Under the pieces are notes generated by a model. The model was not told the DNA's origin. It was given only the letters and a program-made list of their open reading frames with translations, and searched no databases. A stretch of DNA of 50,108 nucleotides from JBCCRH01 sp039208045. Lineage in GTDB: Bacteria > Bacteroidota > Bacteroidia > Chitinophagales > Saprospiraceae. Each line of letters opens with the position of its first letter. Position 1 is the stretch's first letter. Location: contig JBCCRH010000002.1 in the NCBI GenBank assembly GCA_039208045.1, forward strand, positions 1-50,108. The letters run 5' to 3'. Both the position numbers and the translations under genes were made by a program. Of this stretch, positions 17,246 through 25,162 are shown one piece after another.

Positions 17246-17631
17246 CGGGTGATTTCTTATGTGTGTAAAAAGTGGCTTTTCTAAAAATGGCTGTTAGGCG
17301 TTCTTGCTAAGGGGTACTTGCGAAATCAAAAAAGATTACAATAAATGGGTAATTTTTTCTTAAAGACTGTTAAAGTAGGTGAAGGTTGCTTGGCGAATAA
17401 ATTTGAGAAAAGCAGGCTTTGGCATAAGCTTTGGATAATCTATTCGTTCATATGGCACAGACAACAAAGCGTGCAAACGGATGTCGTTGATCCACTTTTT
17501 AGTGCTTCAGCTATGAAAACAACCTGTAGAGTGGGTATAAATTCGTATTTTCCCGTTTGCATTATTTTGAATTCCTTTGAGAGGACTCTACTCTATTAGT
17601 GGAGCTTTTTTTGGAAACACACGATTGATTA
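17246..17631. other. Intergenic region, divergent DUF5916/cyclase genes
   Basis: Presumably holds the promoters of both flanking genes, but no clear TTTG/TAnnTTTG pair was found. A short open frame at 17345-17599 has no recognisable protein character and is not called. A hairpin followed by seven T lies at 17586-17612. Confidence 0.6.
17586..17612 (+). terminator. Terminator-like hairpin in the leader of the cyclase gene
   Basis: CTCTACT (17586-17592) pairs with AGTGGAG (17598-17604) through six Watson-Crick pairs and one G-U, loop 5 nt. The bases C and TTTTTTT follow (17606-17612). It points toward the cyclase gene and ends about 20-30 bp before its start codon, so it could be an attenuator or could end an unannotated upstream transcript. 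The stem is short. Confidence 0.4.
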
Positions 17632-20600
17632 TTGGTATTGGTGAAAAACCTCATTCCACACTTTATACAAAGGCAACACCTGAGTGGCACTAACCAGGGC
17701 TCCATGAATGCGTACACCGTCTTCATTGATCTCTCTGGTTTTACGGCCCTTACGGAAACACTTATGTTGGAAGGCAATAAGGGTGCGGAAGAACTATCCA
17801 TTATTCTCAATGAAATCTTTTCGCCACTAGTCAGCTTAGTATATGCCCGAGGCGGCTTTATCCCCTACTTCGCTGGCGATGCCTTTACTGGTATTTTTGC
17901 CGAAGAGCACATCTCCTCTGCCTTGGAAGTGTTGGATATTGGTATGCAAATGAAAACTCGCTTCCAAGATCGCGAGTCTAAATTTGGAGATTTTACCATT
18001 GGGATTCGCTTTGGCATTTCTTATGGGCAAGTAGACTGGGGGATTGTGGGGCAGCAAAAGAAGTCGTACTACTTCAGGGGAGCACCCATCGATAGCTGTG
18101 CAGAGTGCCAATCTATTGCTAACGACTTGGAAATTGTTTTCGATGAGACCTTCCGCCAGAAGCTCATCACAGAGAAAGTTACCTTTCATGAGGTTAAGCC
18201 TGGGTTCTTTCAGCTCGATCGCTTACCTAAAATAGCGCAGCCCTCTTTTCATCCCATCCCCAATGACCCGATTGATCGGTCGGTTGCTCTTTCTTATTTA
18301 CCAGAAGCTATTGTTGATTACAATCAAGACGGAGAGTTCAGGCCTGTTATTGCCACTTTTATCTCCTTTAAAGGAGTCGATACGCATCAGCAGTTGGATG
18401 GGTTTATCAATATCATATTAGAAGAAATTCACAATTTTTCGGGCTACTTCAAGGAAATCGATTTTGGAGATAAGGGGGGAGTGCTTGTTGCGCTTTTTGG
18501 AGCACCAGTAAGTTTTGAAAATAATATAGATCGAGCTTTAGAATTCGTTATGGCGCTTCAGGAGGCATTAACGAAGCTACAGCAAGATATTCCGCTGCAA
18601 TTTCGGATGGGGGTTACTATAGGAACGGCGTATACGGGTTTCATAGGTGGAGAAGGCCGCTGCCAGTATGCCGCAGTAGGGAATCGGGTAAACCTCAGCG
18701 CGCGCCTGATGACCTATGCTGACTGGGGCGAAGTACTGGTAGATAGCGAAGTACAGAAGAACTTCAATTTCCGCTTCTTACACAAAGGAGATATTAAGTA
18801 TAAAGGTATTGTAGGTAATATACCGACCTACAAATTAGTGGGCCGCAACCACGATAGCAGAGAAGGCTATCTAAGCCAAATGGTAGGTCGAGAGCAAGAA
18901 CTGGAGCAACTTATTGATTTCGCTTCGCCTCTGTTTGATGGTAAAAATGCCGGTATCGGCTATGTCTTCGGAGAGGCAGGCATTGGTAAAAGTCGTTTGG
19001 CGCATGAGTTTAAAAAAATCATGCTCAACCAGAGCTTTTCCTCTTGGTATACGTGCCAGGTAGATCAAATTTTACGCAAGCCGTTCAATCCTTTTATCTA
19101 TTTCTTGCGGGATTATTTTGATCAATCTCCTGAACATAGTGATGACCTCAATCGGAAGTATTTTGAGGCGCGTTTTCAGCAATTATTACACAACCTACAA
19201 CTGGTCGCTCATAAAGATATTAGCGAGCGAGTACGGGAGCTGAAGCGGACAAAAACAATTTTAGCCGCACTGATAGGTATTGATTATGAAGACTCCATCT
19301 GGGGTCAGCTCGACGCAAGAGGGCGCTATCAAAATACCATTGCTGCTATTACCAACCTGTTCTTCTCAGAATCGCTGATTCAACCTATGGTAATAGAGCT
19401 AGAGGATGCACATTGGATTGATGAGAACTCGACAGAGCTGCTCCATGAATTGCTGCGACAAATCAAAAAGTATCCCATCTTTTTGTTGATTACCTCTCGA
19501 TTTTTGGATGACGGTAGCAAACCCATTATCATCAAGCCGGGTACGCTAGAGCAACTGGTGCTACCCAGTATGGAAATCGACCTTAATATTTTGCAGCCTA
19601 GTGCTGTAAGAAGCTTTGCAGAGACTGCATTAAATGGAAGCATTAGTGATGATTTCTACGAAGTGCTCTTGCGCTCTACCAATAGCAATCCTTTCTATTT
19701 AGAGCAGGTATTGGAGTACTACGCTGAGCGCAATCTCATTCAGAAAGAAGACGGTCAGTGGACCGTTACCGATAAAAATTTGGAGCTTTCTAATTCGATT
19801 AATGCTATTTTGACCGCTCGCATTGACCGCCTCTCCAATTTAGTACGAGAGACCGTTAAGGCAGCCGCCGTCATTGGGCGGGAGTTTGAACTTCCGATCC
19901 TATCAGAGGTGATGCGCAATCAGGACATTTTTATCCAGCATAATGGCAATGCTAGTTCGCTGCTCAAAGAGCAGGTGCGCAATGCAGAGCGGGTACAAAT
20001 TTGGCTAGCCATGAGTGAGCTGCGCTATATTTTCCGTCATTCTCTTTTGCGAGAAGCAGTGTATAGCATGCAGCTGCGCACCCGCTTACAACAAATCCAC
20101 CAGTCCATTGCCGAGGCCATTGAAAAATTGTACAAAGGCAAGCTAGAAGAACGCTATGTGGACCTCGCTTTTCACTATGAAAAAGCAGATATTTTTGATA
20201 AAACCTGTGAGTATTTGCGCAAAGCAGCAGACTATGCCCGCAGCAACTATCAAAACCAACAGGCATTAGACTACTACGACCGACTGCTACAAAAGCTAAA
20301 TACCAAAGATGACTTAGTACGCCAACTGCAAACGCATGTCAATCGAGGAACGGTGCTAGAGTTGATTGGTAAGTGGGATGATTGCAAGCTCGAATACGAA
20401 CAGGCCTGGAAGCTCGCCAAGCAATCCCGCGATGTGCTTATGATTGGTCAAGCGGATAATAATCTGGGCCGACTGCTGCTCCTACAAGGAGAATATGCGG
20501 AAGCTAATACGTTTTTACAAACGGCCCTTCGAATGTTTGAGTCTGTAGATGATAAACTGGGCATCTCTAGAGTATATGGCAATCTTGGCGATTTGAACTT

Positions 20601-21660
20601 CCGCCAAGGCCAATATAAAGATGCTAAATCCTACTTTGAGAAGAGTATAGAAGTCGGCTACTCTATCGATGAGAGTTCTGTGAATGCGCAAGTCGTATCC
20701 AACTTAGGACTTACATATATGAATCAAGGGCTGTATGATGCTGGTATTTCTTGCCAATTGGTACAGTTGGAGGTGAGCAAGCGCAATAATGACAAGCAAG
20801 GGATGGCCACCCTCTACACTAATATTGGCATTGTTAATCTAGAAAAAGGAGACTATGATCAGGCCCTGCAAAGCTTTGAAAAAGGCTTGGCATTGAGCGA
20901 AGAATTGGGTAATAAGCACCTTACCTCTATTGCTATTGGCTGTATGGGCAGTGTTTATCAGCGCAAAGGGGACTACGATACGGCGATGAAGCACTTTCAG
21001 CGCGACTTGGAATTAGTGGAAGAGATCGGCGATAAGCAAGGAACAGCTATTGCCCTGGGTCTTGTCGGAGAACTACTTAGCTTTCAGGGCGATTTCCATA
21101 AAGCAATTGAGTATCTTCAGAAGAACTTGATGCTGTCGGAAGAGCTTGGCTACCAAAAGGGAATTGCAAAGGCGGTAAATACCTTGGGCGATATTTTCTT
21201 TTATTTAGGGCAATATGATCGTTCTTTACATTTTTATGATCGAGCAATCGAAGTGACCCGTCGCATTAGCAATAAATTAGTGCTTGGCTTTAGTCTAGTA
21301 GAAAAAGGAGAGGTGCTGATTGCGCTGCGTGAGTTGGAGGCACTGCAGCTAGTACAAAGTGAAGCCTTAGAGATAGCGAAAGAGTTAAAAAATCCCGATC
21401 TGCTATTCCAAGCCTTAATCCTTAAAGCTAAAGTACAACAACTACTAGGCGATAAAATGGCTGCACAGGCTACGCTAAAGGAAGTACTCCATACGGCTGA
21501 AACGAAAGGCCAAAAGGCTGAAGTATGCTTTGAATTGAGTGAACTCTTTCCAGAAAAAGCAACTTATAAGGAAGATGCCTTGGCACTTTATCAAGATCTT
21601 TACCGTGAAACGCCAAAATTCAACTACAAACAACGCATCGAAGCCCTACTACAGGCATAA
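17632..21660 (+). CDS. Tandem class III cyclase / STAND-type NTPase / TPR protein, soluble adenylyl cyclase-like
   Basis: A very large cytoplasmic protein (up to 1342 aa). Numbering is from TTG 17632; TTG 17638 and GTG 17641 are equally possible starts, and no ATG precedes the first domain. C1 cyclase domain (about 28-200) has the two metal-binding aspartates in FIDLSGFTAL (D33) and AGDAF (D83). C2 cyclase domain (about 235-405) keeps the transition-state pair in RVNLSAR (N354, R358). A P-loop NTPase domain follows, with Walker A GEAGIGKS near 446-453 and a Walker B-like IELEDAHWIDE near 586-596. From about residue 860 there are about eight TPRs. This domain order is that of mammalian soluble adenylyl cyclase (ADCY10). 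The position of the C2 residue that reads adenine in ADCY10 (Thr) is Ala here (CQYAAVG), so ATP versus GTP use is open. The ABC ATPase gene starts 14 bp downstream. Confidence 0.88.
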   Translation: MVLVKNLIPHFIQRQHLSGTNQGSMNAYTVFIDLSGFTALTETLMLEGNKGAEELSIILNEIFSPLVSLVYARGGFIPYFAGDAFTGIFAEEHISSALEVLDIGMQMKTRFQDRESKFGDFTIGIRFGISYGQVDWGIVGQQKKSYYFRGAPIDSCAECQSIANDLEIVFDETFRQKLITEKVTFHEVKPGFFQLDRLPKIAQPSFHPIPNDPIDRSVALSYLPEAIVDYNQDGEFRPVIATFISFKGVDTHQQLDGFINIILEEIHNFSGYFKEIDFGDKGGVLVALFGAPVSFENNIDRALEFVMALQEALTKLQQDIPLQFRMGVTIGTAYTGFIGGEGRCQYAAVGNRVNLSARLMTYADWGEVLVDSEVQKNFNFRFLHKGDIKYKGIVGNIPTYKLVGRNHDSREGYLSQMVGREQELEQLIDFASPLFDGKNAGIGYVFGEAGIGKSRLAHEFKKIMLNQSFSSWYTCQVDQILRKPFNPFIYFLRDYFDQSPEHSDDLNRKYFEARFQQLLHNLQLVAHKDISERVRELKRTKTILAALIGIDYEDSIWGQLDARGRYQNTIAAITNLFFSESLIQPMVIELEDAHWIDENSTELLHELLRQIKKYPIFLLITSRFLDDGSKPIIIKPGTLEQLVLPSMEIDLNILQPSAVRSFAETALNGSISDDFYEVLLRSTNSNPFYLEQVLEYYAERNLIQKEDGQWTVTDKNLELSNSINAILTARIDRLSNLVRETVKAAAVIGREFELPILSEVMRNQDIFIQHNGNASSLLKEQVRNAERVQIWLAMSELRYIFRHSLLREAVYSMQLRTRLQQIHQSIAEAIEKLYKGKLEERYVDLAFHYEKADIFDKTCEYLRKAADYARSNYQNQQALDYYDRLLQKLNTKDDLVRQLQTHVNRGTVLELIGKWDDCKLEYEQAWKLAKQSRDVLMIGQADNNLGRLLLLQGEYAEANTFLQTALRMFESVDDKLGISRVYGNLGDLNFRQGQYKDAKSYFEKSIEVGYSIDESSVNAQVVSNLGLTYMNQGLYDAGISCQLVQLEVSKRNNDKQGMATLYTNIGIVNLEKGDYDQALQSFEKGLALSEELGNKHLTSIAIGCMGSVYQRKGDYDTAMKHFQRDLELVEEIGDKQGTAIALGLVGELLSFQGDFHKAIEYLQKNLMLSEELGYQKGIAKAVNTLGDIFFYLGQYDRSLHFYDRAIEVTRRISNKLVLGFSLVEKGEVLIALRELEALQLVQSEALEIAKELKNPDLLFQALILKAKVQQLLGDKMAAQATLKEVLHTAETKGQKAEVCFELSELFPEKATYKEDALALYQDLYRETPKFNYKQRIEALLQA

Positions 21661-21674
21661 GATCACATACTGAT

Positions 21675-22325
21675 ATGTTACAAACCAATAACCTGATTTA
21701 TTCCTATGATGGACAGCAGGTGCTCCGCTTTCCAGATTTTGAATTCGTTGCTAGCCAGCACTACCTGCTTTTAGGTCAGTCTGGTAGTGGAAAAACGACC
21801 TTACTCCATTTGCTAGGTGGCCTTCGTGCGCCAAAATCTGGCGAAATTTTCATTAATGATGTAGATATAGCGAGTTTGAGCCAAGCCGAGTTAGACCGCT
21901 TTCGCGGAAAGCATATTGGCATCATTTTTCAGCAGTCCCATTTTGTGCGCTCGCTAAATGTTCAGGAAAACCTGATCCTTGCCCAGCAGCTTGCAGGTAT
22001 GGCTGTCGCCAAAGATCGAATTCGAACCCTACTCGAACGCCTCAACGTGGGCCATAAACTGTACGCGAAAACGGACAATCTCAGTGTTGGAGAACAACAA
22101 CGGGTAGCTATTGCCCGAGCTTTGGTCAATAATCCCACGATTATACTTGCGGACGAACCTACCTCAGCCCTAGATGATACCAATTGCACAGAAGTTGCCA
22201 ACTTACTTGAAGAAGAAGCGAACAAAGTGGGAGCTACCCTTCTTATCGTAACTCATGACGGCCGTTTAAAAGATAAATTTGAGCATCAAATCACTTTAGA
22301 AGACCAACTAAACAAAGCATTATGA
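21675..22325 (+). CDS. ABC transporter ATP-binding protein, LolD/MacB type
   Basis: A 216-residue ABC ATPase. Visible motifs are Walker A GQSGSGKT (34-41), the Q-loop FQQS (Q86), signature LSVGEQQR (136-143), Walker B IILADEP (156-162), D-loop SALD and the H-loop THD (about 195). The class (a short ATPase paired with an FtsX-type permease) covers LolD, MacB and the zinc-linked ZrgB. These proteins usually power extraction or mechanotransmission across the envelope instead of classical import. Its stop overlaps the permease start (ATGA at 22322-22325), so they are translationally coupled and almost certainly form one transporter. It is 14 bp after the cyclase gene. Confidence 0.94.
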   Translation: MLQTNNLIYSYDGQQVLRFPDFEFVASQHYLLLGQSGSGKTTLLHLLGGLRAPKSGEIFINDVDIASLSQAELDRFRGKHIGIIFQQSHFVRSLNVQENLILAQQLAGMAVAKDRIRTLLERLNVGHKLYAKTDNLSVGEQQRVAIARALVNNPTIILADEPTSALDDTNCTEVANLLEEEANKVGATLLIVTHDGRLKDKFEHQITLEDQLNKAL

Positions 22326-23581
22326 ATCTATTGCAATTAAGCTGGAAGAACCTCACGAGCAAGCCACTAGCTATGTTGCTCAGTCTAGTGCTTTTTGCAT
22401 TAGGTGTTGGACTAATTGCATTGTTATTCTTGCTAAATACGCAGCTTCAGGATAAGTTTGAAAAAAATCTAGCTGGCATTGATATGGTACTAGGAGCTAA
22501 AGGTAGCCCTTTACAGACGATCCTCTGTAGCATGTACCACATCGATTCTCCTACTGGAAATATTTCGATTAAAGATGCCAAGCCTTTCCTCCGTAAAGGG
22601 CACCCACTCATTGAAGCCGCCATTCCTCTATCTCTCGGCGATAGCTACAAGACCTATAGAATTGTAGGTACAGAACCAGAAATGTTAGAACTCTATGAGG
22701 CCAAAATAGAAGAGGGTAAAGTATGGGAGCAGGTTTTCGAAGTAGTGATCGGTGCTGCTCTGGCTGACCGAGAAGGGTTAAAATTAGGAGATAATTTCTT
22801 TGGATCGCACGGCTTCATCAATGATTCAGAGCTGGAACATGATGATGTAGAGCCCTTTGAAGTAGTCGGTATTCTAGAGCCAAATGGCTCCGTAATCGAT
22901 CAACTCATTTTGACGAATACCCAAACTGTTTGGGCCGTGCACGACCATGAAGGGGAAGCAGCGACATCTAGTGATTCTACTGCTCACGCGCACCATGCGC
23001 ATGAAACCCTCAAGCCCTTATTGGAATATGAGGATAAGGATATTACCTCTGTGTTGGTAAAATTCAAAGCACGCAACTTCCAGACCCTGAACATGCCGCG
23101 TTCTATTAATGAAAACACCGACCTCCAAGCAGCTAACCCTGCCTATGAGATCAACCGTTTATATGCTATGATAGGAGATGGAGCGGATGCTTTGCGTGTG
23201 CTGGCCTTTGTCATCATTTTTGTGTCGGGCTTGAGCATTTTCATTTCGCTCTATTCCTCCTTGAAGGAGCGTAAGTATGAGCTAGCACTCATGCGGGTCA
23301 TGGGGGCCTCGCGTGGCAAGTTATTTTTGCTTATATTAATGGAGGGCCTTTTGCTGGCAGTATTGGGCTTTGTGATTGGAATTATCATCAGCCATGTGGG
23401 AATGGAGCTCATAGCAGGAGTCATGCAAGATGCTTACCGCTATGCGTTCTCTGGCACTGTGTTCTTAAAAGAAGAAATCTATTTGCTCTTTGGTGCACTA
23501 GGTATTGGCCTAGTTGCTTCTATTATTCCAGCCCTAAAGGCGTTCCAAACGGATATTTCGGATACGCTGTCAGAGGCATAG
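22322..23581 (+). CDS. FtsX-type ABC permease with histidine-rich extracytoplasmic loop
   Basis: A 419-residue permease. TM1 is at about 17-40; a large extracytoplasmic domain follows (about 40-290, MacB periplasmic core-like), then three C-terminal TM segments (LRVLAFVIIFVSGLSIFISLYSS, LFLLILMEGLLLAVLGFVIGIIIS, IYLLFGALGIGLVASIIPAL). This is the FtsX/MacB topology. At about residues 205-228, inside the extracytoplasmic domain, there is a low-complexity insertion with six histidines (VHDHEGE...TAHAHHAHE), as seen in metal-handling proteins. It overlaps the ATPase gene by 4 bp. Two CxxC proteins follow. The substrate is unproven; a divalent metal or a metal-binding lipoprotein is the inference. 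Confidence 0.92.
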   Translation: MNLLQLSWKNLTSKPLAMLLSLVLFALGVGLIALLFLLNTQLQDKFEKNLAGIDMVLGAKGSPLQTILCSMYHIDSPTGNISIKDAKPFLRKGHPLIEAAIPLSLGDSYKTYRIVGTEPEMLELYEAKIEEGKVWEQVFEVVIGAALADREGLKLGDNFFGSHGFINDSELEHDDVEPFEVVGILEPNGSVIDQLILTNTQTVWAVHDHEGEAATSSDSTAHAHHAHETLKPLLEYEDKDITSVLVKFKARNFQTLNMPRSINENTDLQAANPAYEINRLYAMIGDGADALRVLAFVIIFVSGLSIFISLYSSLKERKYELALMRVMGASRGKLFLLILMEGLLLAVLGFVIGIIISHVGMELIAGVMQDAYRYAFSGTVFLKEEIYLLFGALGIGLVASIIPALKAFQTDISDTLSEA

Positions 23582-23626
23582 ATTTAATTTAACATCATCT
23601 TAAAACCCTGTCCAAAAAAATAATTC

Positions 23627-23634
23627 TAATTTTG
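23627..23634 (+). promoter_or_regulatory. TAnnTTTG (-7-type) element upstream of the first DUF3299-like gene
   Basis: TAATTTTG, 20 bp before the ATG at 23655. It suggests that the CxxC pair can be transcribed apart from the ABC genes. No matching -33 TTTG was seen. Confidence 0.3.
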
Positions 23635-23654
23635 AGGTTAAAACCATTAATTTA

Positions 23655-24107
23655 ATGATAACCAGGACATTAACTCTACTATTTTTATTCTTTTTCTTGT
23701 CTTCACATATTATTACTACACAACAGGAACAGAATATTTGGCGCACCTTAAGTACTGTTCAGCTAGAAAAGCAATATGATGAAATGATTGGGATGGAGCT
23801 CATAACGCCAAACTTCGGCCCTAAGATTCGAGCACTTGAAGGAAAAGAGGTCATTGTAAAAGGCTATATCATACCCTCTTCAGGTAAAGTTTCTCAGGAA
23901 CATTTTATGTTTTCTTCCTTGCCTTACAGTATGTGCTTTTTCTGTGGAAAAGCAGGGCCAGAGTCAGCGATGGAGGTGTTTACTAAAAAAGGAGCTAATA
24001 TTAAGTATTCTGAAGAAGCAGTACTTTTGAGAGGTACACTACGGCTATTGGATGGTGGATTGAGTGGGCTGATTTATTCGCTAGACGATGCGGAGGTGGT
24101 GGATTAG
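23655..24107 (+). CDS. Exported CxxC protein, DUF3299-like, paralogue 1
   Basis: A 150-residue protein with an N-terminal hydrophobic signal (residues 1-20) and a single small domain. Motifs are LEGKEVIVKGYIIPS (an OB-fold-like strand pair), FMFSSLPYSMCFFCGKAGPES with a CFFC pair at about residues 93-96, and a terminal IYSLDDAEVV strand. The layout (entry strand with GK.V...GY..P, then a cysteine-containing loop) resembles DUF3299, whose members lie beside ABC transporters in zinc-linked Zrg clusters of Gammaproteobacteria. That homology is my reading and needs a profile search. It lies 73 bp after the permease gene and is about half identical to the next gene product, so the pair arose by duplication. 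Confidence 0.8.
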   Translation: MITRTLTLLFLFFFLSSHIITTQQEQNIWRTLSTVQLEKQYDEMIGMELITPNFGPKIRALEGKEVIVKGYIIPSSGKVSQEHFMFSSLPYSMCFFCGKAGPESAMEVFTKKGANIKYSEEAVLLRGTLRLLDGGLSGLIYSLDDAEVVD

Positions 24108-24158
24108 GTTGCGCTCAGTGTAAAAATTTTTTAATGTGAATGATTTAAATTTGTTGAT

Positions 24159-24617
24159 ATGAGACAGGTAACTGCAACGATATTCTTGGGTATTATTTTC
24201 GCTGCTTCTGCGTTTAGCCTTCAAGCGCAGAAGAAAGAAAACCCTTGGAAAACTTTATCTAAAATAACTTATCGGAAGCAGTACGATGAGATGTTGGGCT
24301 TTAAGATTGATATACCTGTATTTAGTGAGCAGACTAAGAGCTTAGAGGGTAAAGAGGTGACTATTCGTGGCTATATCATTCCAGTAGAAGGCTACAAGAA
24401 TCATTCGGAATTTGTGTTCTCTGCCTTTCCTTATAGCATGTGTTTTTTCTGTGGGGGTGCCGGGCCTGAAACAGTCATGGAAGTATATGCTAAGGAACCC
24501 ATCAAATATTCTACTGAGGCAATCACCATAAAGGGTACACTAGAGCTAAACGACTCTGACATCAATCGCTTGATCTATGCGCTGAAAGATGCCGTTTTTG
24601 TGAAGGATTTGGAATAG
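24159..24617 (+). CDS. Exported CxxC protein, DUF3299-like, paralogue 2
   Basis: A 152-residue sister of the preceding protein. It has a signal peptide (cleavage about FSLQAQ, residue 23), the shared WKTLSK...KQYDEMLGF opening, LEGKEVTIRGYIIPVEG, FSAFPYSMCFFCGGAGPET with the same CFFC pair, and IYALKDAVFV near the end. The strict conservation of PYSMCFFCG between copies that otherwise differ argues for a functional, probably metal- or thiol-related, role of the cysteines. It lies 51 bp after paralogue 1 and its stop is only 3 bp from the stop of the convergent membrane-protein gene. Confidence 0.8.
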   Translation: MRQVTATIFLGIIFAASAFSLQAQKKENPWKTLSKITYRKQYDEMLGFKIDIPVFSEQTKSLEGKEVTIRGYIIPVEGYKNHSEFVFSAFPYSMCFFCGGAGPETVMEVYAKEPIKYSTEAITIKGTLELNDSDINRLIYALKDAVFVKDLE

Positions 24618-24620
24618 TAT

Positions 24621-25124
24621 TTAGCTGAAAATCCGCTTCATCCCGACTCGAATGGTGATGATTAGTGCTAGGAAAATGAGCAGCACAATTTCAAATCGTA
24701 CGAAGGAGACCATCCAAATTCGAGTGCGATCGAAAAACCACATCATCGCGAGCACGCTAAACATGATAAGCACTAAGCTCGACAATTTCTCAAAGCCCGG
24801 TATGCTATCCAAGCTCACATTTTTAGTAATTATCCATAGCGTACCGACCATCGCTACTATGGGTAGTAACTGCGTATAGATGTCCGTCTGGAAAATAGGC
24901 TGTTTCTCAAATAGAAAGAGGTAAATATTTAGGGTCACCGCAAAAATACCAGGGATACAGGCCAGGTAGACTAGTACAGAATAAAGGTATTTCCAAGGAC
25001 TAATGTGCCCTTCATCTTTGCCCAACCACCCCGCTAAAAAGGCAGTGAACGGAAGCATAAAGAAGAAGAAAAGAATGTACGCAGGATTAGCTGCTAGCAG
25101 TTCAAAAAATTCTTGGAGCGTCAT
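24621..25124 (-). CDS. Small integral membrane protein, function unknown
   Basis: A 167-residue protein with about five hydrophobic segments (AYILFFFFMLPFTAFLAGWL, YLYSVLVYLACIPGIFAVTL, LLPIVAMVGTLWII, LSSLVLIMFSVLAMMWFF, VLLIFLALIITI). There are no catalytic motifs and I do not recognise a named family. It begins 38 bp after the bshA stop on the same strand, so it is probably the second gene of that transcript. The open frame is clean and codon use matches the neighbours. Confidence 0.8.
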   Translation of the reverse strand: MTLQEFFELLAANPAYILFFFFMLPFTAFLAGWLGKDEGHISPWKYLYSVLVYLACIPGIFAVTLNIYLFLFEKQPIFQTDIYTQLLPIVAMVGTLWIITKNVSLDSIPGFEKLSSLVLIMFSVLAMMWFFDRTRIWMVSFVRFEIVLLIFLALIITIRVGMKRIFS

Positions 25125-25162
25125 GCTATGTCATCAATAGTTGAACTGCAAGATAGAAATTT

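Noticed and set aside
17345..17599. Short open frame (84 codons) upstream of the cyclase gene
   Set aside because: No recognisable domain, irregular composition and no ribosome-binding or promoter signal. Its stop lies inside the 17586-17612 hairpin, which is intriguing but not enough to call a gene.
24146..24153. TAAATTTG as a promoter for the second CxxC gene
   Set aside because: It matches TAnnTTTG, but the start codon would lie at or next to the transcription start, and no -33 element is present. Co-transcription with the first copy is simpler.
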